A stretch of DNA of 32,005 nucleotides from JBAJNL01 sp036881885 (lineage in GTDB: Bacteria; Pseudomonadota; Alphaproteobacteria; Holosporales; Hepatobacteraceae): contig JBAJNL010000013.1 of the NCBI GenBank assembly GCA_036881885.1, positions 1-32,005 on the forward strand. Reading direction: 5' to 3'. A model generated the notes under the pieces. The model did no database searches, had not been told where the DNA came from, and saw nothing but the letters and a program-made list of their open reading frames with translations. Shown piece by piece: positions 7,626 to 14,694 of this stretch; position 1 is the first letter of the stretch; every line of letters begins with the position of its first letter. Both the position numbers and the translations under genes were made by a program.

Positions 7626-8471
7626 TTAGGCCTTTTTCTCAACATGCAGCTTGTTTTCAACAAGATGCTTTTTAATATAAAGCGCATCACCATCGGTCAG
7701 GCGGTGGTTCACGCGCGTTTCAAGCCGCACAAATCCTTGCTCTTTCAAAAAAGCATCCAGCGCATCCAAAGAACAGTTACCCTCGTAATAGCTGGTGTTC
7801 CAACAAAACTCTGTTAGCACAACATCAATCGACTGAAGTGTGTTGATACTGCCCTTCAAGGCATCTAGTTCAGCGCCCTGTATATCAAGCAACATCACAT
7901 TGTAGGCAGGCTTATCACTCATTTCTGACAAAAAAGAATCCAAAGACTTTTTGATCACAGGCAATTTTTGCTGCTCTTCCATTCCTTCAAAAGCCTTTGT
8001 CAGGTTTTTCGGGCGCAACAAAGAAGCACGCGACGTCTTTGCAACAGGCACATGCAAAACCGCTTCACCTGCCCCATCACTGGCTGCAAAAATAGCCACA
8101 CGAGACCCTTGATGGTTTTGGGTATGACGCAATAGGGCATCTTTATGTGTGGGGTTCGCCTCAACCCATAGAATGTGTTTAAACCCCTTTTCTTGATAAA
8201 GATAAAGCTCTTCTGCTTGATGGGCACCAAGGTGAATCATGCCCTTTGTCGGCACACCAAATTTTTTGTGTGCAATATCAAGCATAGCCCTTAAAGAGGC
8301 ATCAGGATCCCACTTCTGTCGAAGGCCGTAAGTGTTTTGAAAAAGCTGACGCTGCTTTTTCAAAGATTGCATCGTTCTGATATAGGTCAGCACACCAAAA
8401 ACCACCGTCACTGAAAGCAAACCAAGCATCACCAGGGAAAGAAAGTTACTGGCACCAAAAACTTTTTTCAT
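7626..8471 (-). CDS. Membrane-anchored FkbM-family methyltransferase
   Basis: The product (281 residues from the ATG at 8471) has one N-terminal membrane segment at about residues 10-30, then a short coiled linker and an FkbM-type (Methyltransf_21) SAM-dependent domain. Visible features are the glycine-rich SAM loop GMIHLGAHQAEE (about 77-88), the acidic ribose-binding residue in WVEANP (Glu104), and the LLDIQGAELDALKG motif typical of the family. Members O-methylate sugars or small metabolites; the substrate here is unknown. The anchor suggests action at the inner membrane, perhaps on a surface glycan. A GTG at 8486 would add five residues, but the ATG has TGGA about 10 bases upstream, so I prefer it. 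It stands alone between ssrA and sspB. Confidence 0.85.
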   Translation of the reverse strand: MKKVFGASNFLSLVMLGLLSVTVVFGVLTYIRTMQSLKKQRQLFQNTYGLRQKWDPDASLRAMLDIAHKKFGVPTKGMIHLGAHQAEELYLYQEKGFKHILWVEANPTHKDALLRHTQNHQGSRVAIFAASDGAGEAVLHVPVAKTSRASLLRPKNLTKAFEGMEEQQKLPVIKKSLDSFLSEMSDKPAYNVMLLDIQGAELDALKGSINTLQSIDVVLTEFCWNTSYYEGNCSLDALDAFLKEQGFVRLETRVNHRLTDGDALYIKKHLVENKLHVEKKA

Positions 8472-8845
8472 CGAATCGTTGTCCACTTATATACGTCACG
8501 TTCTGGAGCATCTTGTCATAAAATTAGAAATAAAACAAACGATTGCACTGAAGAACGCCCTCAAGGATAGGTAAAAAGTTGTCCCGATCTTGCCGCCACT
8601 TAGCACATACGTGTCAATCCCTAAGAATCTGGTGTTTGAACAACCTATTATTGTCAGGGTCCCCAGATCCTGCATCCAATAAAAACAACAAGAAAGCGCC
8701 GTTTGTCCTTAGAAAAACCTAGCCAAAAGGTTACAATTGTGTTAAGATGGAACTGTATTATCGGCAAGGCAAAGAAGGTTGCTTGGGGTGAGGCCCCTTG
8801 GAAAAATGGACCTTCTGTTGGTGACTTTTTAAAAAGGTTTAAGAG
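8472..8845. other. Intergenic region between fkbM-like gene and sspB
   Basis: It must hold the divergent promoters of the methyltransferase gene and sspB. A TACAAT at 8732-8737 could be a -10 box for sspB, but no convincing -35 box is placed 17 bases before it. A short plus-strand frame from 8703 that overlaps sspB resembles nothing I know. I see no RNA gene or repeat here. Confidence 0.5.
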
Positions 8846-9334
8846 ATGGGTTTTCAATATGAGCAACGCGTTCAAGAGGCATTAAGGCGTGTCGTTCACG
8901 ACATCCTGAAAGAAGTTGCCGAAAAAGAGTTGCCAGATCCACACCATTTTTATATTTCTTTGCGCACAAACTACCCGGGCGTTGACTTCCCCGAGTCCGT
9001 GAAACGCGCCAACCCCAAAGAAGTAACCATTGTTTTGCAGCACCAATTTTGGGATCTTAAGGTGGATGACGCAGGCTTTTCGGTGGTGCTCACCTTTCAA
9101 GACATCCCCCAAACCATTTATGTGCCCTTTAAGGCGCTTTTAAGCTTTATGGACCCAGGCGTGCGCTTTGGCTTGCACTTTACGCCGCCCCCCGTTTCTT
9201 TTGACAAGTCAGCGGAGACAAAAACAAAAGGAAGCGCAAAAGCGGGTAAAGAAAGCACAGCCAAAGAAGACTCTACCGAGCAAGAGATGGGCAAAGTCAT
9301 TTCACTTGATCAGTTCCGCAGACCACGCCCCTGA
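8846..9334 (+). CDS. sspB: ClpXP adaptor SspB, alphaproteobacterial type
   Basis: The 162-residue protein matches the alphaproteobacterial SspB family (stringent-starvation-protein-B-like). SspB binds the ssrA degron and tethers tagged substrates to the ClpXP protease. The folded core includes the ALRRVVHDIL helix, HHFYISLRT, PKEVTIVLQHQFWDL and the conserved segment IPQTIYVPFKALLSFMDP. A charged, low-complexity linker (Lys, Glu, Ser, Thr; about residues 118-148) follows, then the terminal KVISLDQFRRP, the position of the ClpX-binding tail. The ATG at 8846 is the natural start; AAGG lies 8 bases upstream. Its presence 1.4 kb from ssrA links two parts of the same quality-control pathway, although the two genes are unlikely to be cotranscribed. 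Confidence 0.92.
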   Translation: MGFQYEQRVQEALRRVVHDILKEVAEKELPDPHHFYISLRTNYPGVDFPESVKRANPKEVTIVLQHQFWDLKVDDAGFSVVLTFQDIPQTIYVPFKALLSFMDPGVRFGLHFTPPPVSFDKSAETKTKGSAKAGKESTAKEDSTEQEMGKVISLDQFRRPRP

Positions 9335-9848
9335 TCACCTTATTCACTTAAAAAGAACGGCCGTGAACCCTTCTCTTCTTCATTGCGAAGGCTTGCCCCT
9401 TTTTTGTCATCGCGAATGGCCAAAGCCCCACTCGTCATCGCGAAGATGCGAAATCTGCGGCGATCCACTTGCCACGAGCCTAAAAATGCATCCCCTAGCG
9501 GCTAAAGCACACTGGATTGCCGCGTCGGAATGAATTCCTCCTCGCAATAACATTTTTTTGAGCGTGGGCACCTACCAGCCATCGCCGCAAAGAGGTGCAG
9601 CGTTCCTCGCGATTTCTCTTTCTCTTCTTGTGCGCACGCAAGGCCCATCCGTAGGTTTATAAAAATTTTAATTAAAATCAATTAGTTGCATGATCTCCGC
9701 TGCTACACGCTATCTTGCACATGCCGTGTCTTAAACAGCGCACGTAAGCAAAAAAAACGCTTGGCAATTTTTATAACAACACATTGACTTTGTGTATTTT
9801 TTTTATTGAAATCAAAGCAAATCAATACACTTGCTTCTTGTTTTTTTC
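9335..9848. other. Non-coding region carrying REP-like repeats and AT-rich leader
   Basis: The first part (to about 9613) holds inverted copies of a palindromic repeat, described separately. The second part (about 9650-9848) is AT-rich. It contains TTGACT at 9784-9789 about 60 bases before the LRR gene, without a well-spaced -10 box. No protein-coding frame here resembles a gene. Confidence 0.6.
9381..9613. repeat. Cluster of REP-like palindromic repeat copies
   Basis: At least three clear copies and one or two partial ones of a GTCATCGCGA(N)nGCGGCGATCCA-type element are present. Plus orientation: 9434-9467 (clear) and 9406-9429 (left part only), with a weaker match at 9381-9399. Minus orientation: 9513-9551 and 9578-9613. 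Facing copies can fold as large hairpins. Elements with this consensus are common in intergenic DNA of several alphaproteobacterial symbionts (recalled, not checked). Confidence 0.65.
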
Positions 9849-11093
9849 ATGAAAGAATATTTCACTTTTGCACTTTGTTTTTTGCTGTTCAGCCCACTGA
9901 TAGCTGTTCACCATCTATCTTTGCCAGATCTTGCTACAAAGGTTGATATCCGCAATCAGGAAGCTGTTAGCCGTTATTTAGCAGATAACAACTTGCCCGC
10001 TATACAGCAGACCACCTCTTTGCATATAACAGACGACACACCCTGCCCGGAATGGATCGCAAATTTTGCCAACGTGACCGAGGTCACCTTTTTTGCCGCC
10101 GACCCTAAAAGTAAAACAGTCGATCGCAACAAAAAAGACGGAAACAGGCGCACCATCGCAGCCCTGATGACCTTGCCACGCCTGCAAGATCTTGATATAC
10201 GCAACGTCTGTGTGCCCACTTTAGAGCTAGCCGTTCGGTGCGGCAACCTTAAAAAACTCACCCTACAAGGGGCCGAACTTTGGAAGCTTTCTGTCTCAGA
10301 GAACGCCCCTTTTCCTGTACTAAAGCACTTAATACTGGCTGACAACCAGCTAGAAAACATCGCAAGCTTGTGCCAACCCCTTGTGCTGCCCGTTATAGAA
10401 GAGATAGATCTTTCAAACAATCGTTTTGACGACTTTCCACCCATACATCAGTTGTCAGCATTGCGTGTTTTTAAGGGCAAGCAACTCAACGCTGCAAGCA
10501 GCGGCTGTACACCTTGCATACCGGACACCATCGCAGATTTACGCCATCTAACCACACTGCAGCTGGCACAGAACAACTTTTATTATCTGCCGCAAACCAT
10601 AGGCGGGCTTACCAAATTAGAAATTCTTGATTGTGCAAACAACCGCTTAGGCGAACCATACGATACAGGCGAACACTTTAAATCTTTTGATCTGCCCCCT
10701 GGTTTGTTTCGGCTTACCAAGCTTAGGCACCTTAACCTGTCGGCCAACCAGCTAAAAAACCTGCCACCGCAGATTAATCAATTAAGGTCCCTTAGCACCC
10801 TTCATCTGGAATATAACCCTTTTCGTCATTTCCCACGTACTTTGCTGGCTATGTTACCACAGCTTGACGGCAAGCTTGGCACCGTCAGTGCGCTTGAAAG
10901 CACCGATGAAGCCGTTGGAAAAACGGAGTGGGAAAAACAATACACACCTTCCAAAACACCACCTTTGCCCGATGACAAGCGTTATGCCCCAAATCCTCAA
11001 GCACAACATACAGAAGGCGAACACACCGAACCTGTAGCTGCCGCGGCGTGCAAAGTGTTAGAGCCCCTCAGCACCAAACCAGACAATCCTTAA
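9849..11093 (+). CDS. Secreted leucine-rich-repeat protein
   Basis: From the ATG at 9849 the product has 414 residues. It begins with a signal peptide (core FTFALCFLLFSPLIAV), followed by a variable N-terminal part and then leucine-rich repeats from about residue 110 to 350. Clear repeat units include LKHLILADNQLENI, IEEIDLSNNRFDDFP, LTTLQLAQNNFYYLP, LRHLNLSANQLKNLP and LSTLHLEYNPFRHFP, of the bacterial LxxLxLxxNxLxxLP type. The last 60 residues are polar and Pro/Thr-rich. Secreted bacterial LRR proteins often act as adhesins or effectors that bind host proteins; no ligase or enzyme domain is visible. A TTG at 9831 would add six residues. No Shine-Dalgarno sequence is seen. Convergent with ygfZ. 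Confidence 0.88.
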   Translation: MKEYFTFALCFLLFSPLIAVHHLSLPDLATKVDIRNQEAVSRYLADNNLPAIQQTTSLHITDDTPCPEWIANFANVTEVTFFAADPKSKTVDRNKKDGNRRTIAALMTLPRLQDLDIRNVCVPTLELAVRCGNLKKLTLQGAELWKLSVSENAPFPVLKHLILADNQLENIASLCQPLVLPVIEEIDLSNNRFDDFPPIHQLSALRVFKGKQLNAASSGCTPCIPDTIADLRHLTTLQLAQNNFYYLPQTIGGLTKLEILDCANNRLGEPYDTGEHFKSFDLPPGLFRLTKLRHLNLSANQLKNLPPQINQLRSLSTLHLEYNPFRHFPRTLLAMLPQLDGKLGTVSALESTDEAVGKTEWEKQYTPSKTPPLPDDKRYAPNPQAQHTEGEHTEPVAAAACKVLEPLSTKPDNP

Positions 11094-11124
11094 ACAAAGC
11101 TGGTACACATTTGGCGCCTTAAGC

Positions 11125-12054
11125 TTAGTTTTCAAGACCCATCCATGAAACCGGGTAAGGCGACAGCTTTGTTGCGGCCGCCATCATGGGCACTTTAGCG
11201 TGATACGCCTCTAAAGCTTCGGCAATCGACAAACGCAGCAAGGCGATTGTTTTGTGCGTATCGATCACCTCGCCCACTGGCTTACCATTCAATGTCACGG
11301 CTGTTTCTTTATCAGGCGTGGGCCCCTGACACAAAGCGGGGAACACATGCTTGCGTATCACACCACGGTGAAGCGTGCGCGCAATCAGCTCTTGCCCCAA
11401 ATAACAGCCTTTTTTATCTGACAGGCCGTTTAGCTTATGCAGGCCATACTCAAGCGGCATCGCTTTTTGCGGTTTAAGACTGGCGCCTTCGGCAACGCCC
11501 AGCTCAAAACACATCACACGATAATCATCCAGCGTGCCTTGCGGCCATTGACGCAGCGGAAACGTGGTTTTTTGCGTGGCAATCAACCGCACGCCCAAAC
11601 GCGCAAGGCGTGGATCCACAAAGGCGGCGCTTTCATCACCATTGGCATCACTTTCAAAGCGGCAACTGCCCTCTAAAGGCAGCAGATTTAGGGTGCCGCC
11701 CAAACTTTTGCTGCCAAACAGCGAGAAGACATAATGGGTGTGGCTGATATCCTCAAGCACCACATCTTGCCGCAAACAATAAAGCTGAAGCGCCTTCATC
11801 AGACCTTGAAGACGCGCTTTTTCACACTCGATCCACAACCCTTTTTCTGCTTGCAACACAAAAAAATCGGCAAATACACGCCCCGTTGCCGTTAAAAACA
11901 AACTATACAGCGCCTTTTCACGAAACAGCTTGGTAAGATCTTGCGCCAAAAGCGCCTGCAAAAAACGATGGGCATCTGCACCCTTAACACTGATCACCCC
12001 ACGGTCTTTAAGAGGGATGAGGCGGGGCGTTATTTCTTTTACGGGCTGTGTCAT
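11125..12054 (-). CDS. ygfZ: YgfZ/GcvT-domain folate-binding protein (Fe-S cluster assembly factor)
   Basis: YgfZ (IBA57 family) is a folate-dependent factor that helps assemble or repair certain iron-sulfur enzymes, including MiaB-type methylthiotransferases. The hallmark motif KGCYLGQE is present near the C-terminal third, followed by ARTLHRGVIRK. The N-terminal part, ISVKGADAHRFLQALLAQDL, matches the family's start. The frame continues upstream for about 58 further codons, but that stretch lies in the neighbouring transporter gene. The ATG at 12054 overlaps the transporter's stop in an ATGA junction, giving 309 residues and probable translational coupling. The presence of mtaB elsewhere in the window offers a plausible client, which is inference. 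Confidence 0.9.
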   Translation of the reverse strand: MTQPVKEITPRLIPLKDRGVISVKGADAHRFLQALLAQDLTKLFREKALYSLFLTATGRVFADFFVLQAEKGLWIECEKARLQGLMKALQLYCLRQDVVLEDISHTHYVFSLFGSKSLGGTLNLLPLEGSCRFESDANGDESAAFVDPRLARLGVRLIATQKTTFPLRQWPQGTLDDYRVMCFELGVAEGASLKPQKAMPLEYGLHKLNGLSDKKGCYLGQELIARTLHRGVIRKHVFPALCQGPTPDKETAVTLNGKPVGEVIDTHKTIALLRLSIAEALEAYHAKVPMMAAATKLSPYPVSWMGLEN

Positions 12055-12815
12055 GAAGAGGCAGGCGGCTGTTTGTGTGTGGAAGATCGTCTTGATGTTA
12101 AAGCACGGGCCGCATAAAGCACAAGAGGCGAGCCTGCGGTTAAGGCAAGGCGCAAACCATAACCGGTGAAAAGATAAGCCTCGCACAAAAGCTGCCAAGA
12201 AAGCGGCTGAGACGCCAAAAAGCGCCATGCAAGATATGAAAACGCCACATGATCAATGCAGGTGCCAATCACCGTCGACAACAACCCTCTGAACCCCAAA
12301 AAACGCCCCTTAAAACGCTTTTTCAAACGCTGAAAAACCCAAATATCCACACCTTGACTTAAAAAGAACGCCAGAAGAGAGGCTGTTAAAAGACGGGGCG
12401 AGGGCCAAAACAGCACTTCCATCGCCTGTTGCACGGTCAGGTTTTCGGCATAAGGGGCCGGCGGCAACACAATGGTCAGCAACATCCAGGCCGTAAACAC
12501 AACAGGCGCGATGAACGAAAGCCACAAAACCTGCACCGCTTCTTTGGCACCATAATGTTCAACCAAAAGGTCAAAGGCCCAAAAAACCGAGCAAAAAACA
12601 AGGGTGCCTTGCGCCATCTGAAGCGTGCCTTTTGCCACAAGCGCCACCTTTAAAACCTGAAGATTCGCAGCTAAAGTTGCCAAAAGGACATAGGTTAAAA
12701 GGCCTTTTTTGCCCCAAAAATGAAAAAAAAGCAAAAGCGCACCAAAGCAGGTCAAAAGTTGTAAAAAAAGCCAGTTTTCCGCCAAAAAAACGTGATTCAA
12801 ATGGAAAAAACGCAT
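12051..12815 (-). CDS. yhhQ: YhhQ/VUT-family queuosine precursor transporter
   Basis: The product is a membrane protein of about six helices in the VUT (YhhQ) family, which imports queuosine precursors such as preQ0/preQ1 for tRNA modification. The family motif appears as FDLLVEHYGAKEA, and a second as FFLSQGVDIWVFQRLKKR followed by STVIGTCIDH. The ATG at 12815 is chosen because AGGG is 8 bases upstream; ATG 12821 is too close to that site, and a longer frame runs to 12911 without support. This gives 254 residues. The gene end overlaps the ygfZ start by 4 bases, so they form an operon transcribed away from the HU gene. Specific substrate is inferred from the family. Confidence 0.82.
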   Translation of the reverse strand: MRFFHLNHVFLAENWLFLQLLTCFGALLLFFHFWGKKGLLTYVLLATLAANLQVLKVALVAKGTLQMAQGTLVFCSVFWAFDLLVEHYGAKEAVQVLWLSFIAPVVFTAWMLLTIVLPPAPYAENLTVQQAMEVLFWPSPRLLTASLLAFFLSQGVDIWVFQRLKKRFKGRFLGFRGLLSTVIGTCIDHVAFSYLAWRFLASQPLSWQLLCEAYLFTGYGLRLALTAGSPLVLYAARALTSRRSSTHKQPPASS

Positions 12816-12944
12816 GGCCATCACCCTGAAAAATAAAAAAAAGTTGAAAAAAATTGTTCTTTTATGTTGACGCCCCCGAAAAAAAAAAGCACTATCCAAG
12901 GCATCTAGCACAGATACAGCGTAAAAGAAAGAAGAGGTAGAACT

Positions 12945-13220
12945 GTGAATAAAAGTGAACTCATCGATGCCGTTGCAGAAGAGACCGGTTTAACAAAGGC
13001 CGATAGCACCAAAGCGATTGACTCTGTCTTTGACGCCATCACCCGCGCTCTTAAAAAAGGCGCCGAGGTACGCTTGGTTAATTTTGGCACCTTTTGTGTC
13101 GCCAATCGCAAGGCAACGGAAGGCCGCAATCCACGCACGGGTGAAAAAATCAAAATCCCCGCAACGCGTGTGCCAAAATTTAAGGCTGGTAAAGGCCTTA
13201 AAGACGCTGTCGCCAAGTAA
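12945..13220 (+). CDS. hup: DNA-binding protein HU
   Basis: HU is a small histone-like dimer that bends and compacts DNA. The 91-residue sequence matches the family throughout: the N-terminal MNKSELIDAVAEETGLTKAD helices, the conserved LVNFGTFCVANRKA strand, the arm motif GRNPRTGEKIKIPA and the C-terminal VPKFKAGKGLKDAV. The GTG start at 12945 has GAAGAGG about 7 bases upstream. A TTGACG at 12867-12872 in the divergent region may be its -35 box, but the -10 box is not well spaced. A terminator follows at 13272. It cannot be told from sequence alone whether this is the alpha or beta type. Confidence 0.96.
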   Translation: MNKSELIDAVAEETGLTKADSTKAIDSVFDAITRALKKGAEVRLVNFGTFCVANRKATEGRNPRTGEKIKIPATRVPKFKAGKGLKDAVAK

Positions 13221-13271
13221 CGCTTTGCTTTTTTAAAGGCTTCGCTTTGCGTTGCCCTTAAAATCTTTGCT

Positions 13272-13319
13272 AAAGCCCTCGACAGAAGCCCTTTGGGTTT
13301 TTGTGCGGGGGCTTTTTTT
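13272..13319 (+). terminator. Terminator after hup
   Basis: An outer stem, AAAGCCC with GGGGCTTT, encloses a second small hairpin (AAGCCC ttt GGGTTT) and is followed by a run of seven T. It lies 51 bases after the HU stop codon. Confidence 0.8.
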
Positions 13320-13428
13320 ATAACCGCCTAACACCTTCAAAAGACGTCCTTTTTTCGCAAAAAATTTGACAATAAGATCAATCTATTCAATAGTTAATTG
13401 ATTTTATTAATTTTTTTTATGTGAAAAA

Positions 13429-14676
13429 ATGGATTTGACAAAAAAACTTATTCTTTTAACTGTCATGGCGTGCCAATGTGTTTTCACCGCACAGGCCATT
13501 GTTTTTCAAGAAATTTCTCATGATAAGGATGCAAGTGCCGTTTTGCCTTCGCTTCAACCCTTTTCAAATCAAACGTGCCTTGTGGTGACACAAAACGAAA
13601 ATGGCTTAACGATGATGTCAACGGGCCTATTGATGGACGAAGAAAACATTCTTACCACCGCCCACAGCGTTTTTGACGTCAAATACGTTTACGCATTGTT
13701 TGGTCAGCAAATCACCCTTGTCATGCAGCCTGAAACACAGGACCTTGATGCCAATGCCACCTGGAAAAAACATAAAAACAGTGCACACGGTATCAAACGT
13801 TTTACCGTTAAAAAGATTTTTCCCCTTGCCACCTTTACCGTTAGCAACGAAAACGCCTTTTCTGTGCAGCCTATGGACACCAATTTTGTTGAACAGCAAG
13901 CGCACGTTGCGGAACTAAAGGCAACGCAAGAAGACAAAACAAAGATCATGACACGCGGCATGCAAGATGGGTTCACTGAAATTGGCGCCAACATGTATAA
14001 ATGCGATGGGCCCGACCTTGCGCTTTTAAAAATGAAAAACCCTTTTGAAGGCGCAGTGGATTTATGGAATGCATGCGCAACAGAGCCTATCAAAAACGCA
14101 ACCAAGCCCGTGATTTTGGGTTTTGATACCCAAGTTTCTAACTGCCGCGGCCAAAGCGCCTACTACCAAAAGAAGGACCAAACACCTCTATCCTGTTTAC
14201 GTGCTGCAGCTCAGCCCCCTTTAGAAACTTTTAGTCTACCTGGTGACGACAAACGAACATTTGTCTATAGCACCTTTCAAGCACCTTCAAGCAAGGTGGG
14301 GCAGTTTTTTCTCACAGAAGAACAAAAAGCTAGCGTACCCAAGAACTTTGGCATGGCGACAGAGGGTTGCTCGGGCGGGCCACTTTTGGCAGAAACAGAA
14401 GCTGGCTTCAAAATTTGCGGTATCGTCTCATCCATGCATCGTTGCGCTGCGCTTGATATCATACATCTGATGTCGCACATGTCGTACCCTGCAAATCAGC
14501 AGGTCGCTCCCAGTGCCTCTTTGAAAAAGGCCACCGAAGCTGCAAATGCCCTTGACAACTGGCCTGTTTACCAAGTGGCCGAGCAAATCACGCCAAAATT
14601 AAAGGCCGTCTTAAAAGACATTGCAACCGGCAAACTGCCCAAAGAGCACATCCAAGACAGGATGAAGGCGCTTTAA
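13429..14676 (+). CDS. Secreted trypsin-like (S1/chymotrypsin-fold) serine protease
   Basis: The 415-residue product begins with a signal peptide ending near AQA. The catalytic triad can be read directly: His79 in ILTTAHSV, Asp196 in GPDLALLKM and Ser315 in TEGCSGGPLL. The oxyanion-hole glycine precedes the serine, though the usual GDSGGP is GCSGGP. The His-to-Asp distance of 117 residues is far longer than the approximately 45 in trypsin, so an insertion lies between them. Several cysteines (192, 218, 239, 256, 314, 330, 339) could form disulfides. No PDZ or other extra domain is visible, unlike DegP-type proteases. No Shine-Dalgarno sequence precedes the ATG at 13429. TTGACA at 13366 may be a -35 box. 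Likely acts in the periplasm or outside the cell. Confidence 0.85.
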   Translation: MDLTKKLILLTVMACQCVFTAQAIVFQEISHDKDASAVLPSLQPFSNQTCLVVTQNENGLTMMSTGLLMDEENILTTAHSVFDVKYVYALFGQQITLVMQPETQDLDANATWKKHKNSAHGIKRFTVKKIFPLATFTVSNENAFSVQPMDTNFVEQQAHVAELKATQEDKTKIMTRGMQDGFTEIGANMYKCDGPDLALLKMKNPFEGAVDLWNACATEPIKNATKPVILGFDTQVSNCRGQSAYYQKKDQTPLSCLRAAAQPPLETFSLPGDDKRTFVYSTFQAPSSKVGQFFLTEEQKASVPKNFGMATEGCSGGPLLAETEAGFKICGIVSSMHRCAALDIIHLMSHMSYPANQQVAPSASLKKATEAANALDNWPVYQVAEQITPKLKAVLKDIATGKLPKEHIQDRMKAL

Positions 14677-14689
14677 GCAAGAAAGCGCC
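14667..14689. terminator. Hairpin between convergent protease and ftsY genes
   Basis: GGCGCTTT (14667-14674) and AAAGCGCC (14682-14689) form an 8-bp perfect stem with a 7-base loop, starting in the last codons of the protease gene. No T-run follows on either strand, so it may be a bidirectional attenuator or simply an mRNA-end stabiliser. Confidence 0.35.
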
Positions 14690-14694
14690 AAGCC

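Noticed and set aside
8703..8885. Plus-strand frame of 60 codons from a TTG, overlapping sspB
   Set aside because: No Shine-Dalgarno sequence, it overlaps the sspB start, and I recognise no family. Its APWKNG stretch only loosely recalls HflK.
12055..12228. N-terminal extension of YgfZ by about 58 residues
   Set aside because: It lies wholly inside the transporter gene, matches no YgfZ, and the ATGA junction at 12054 gives a natural start.
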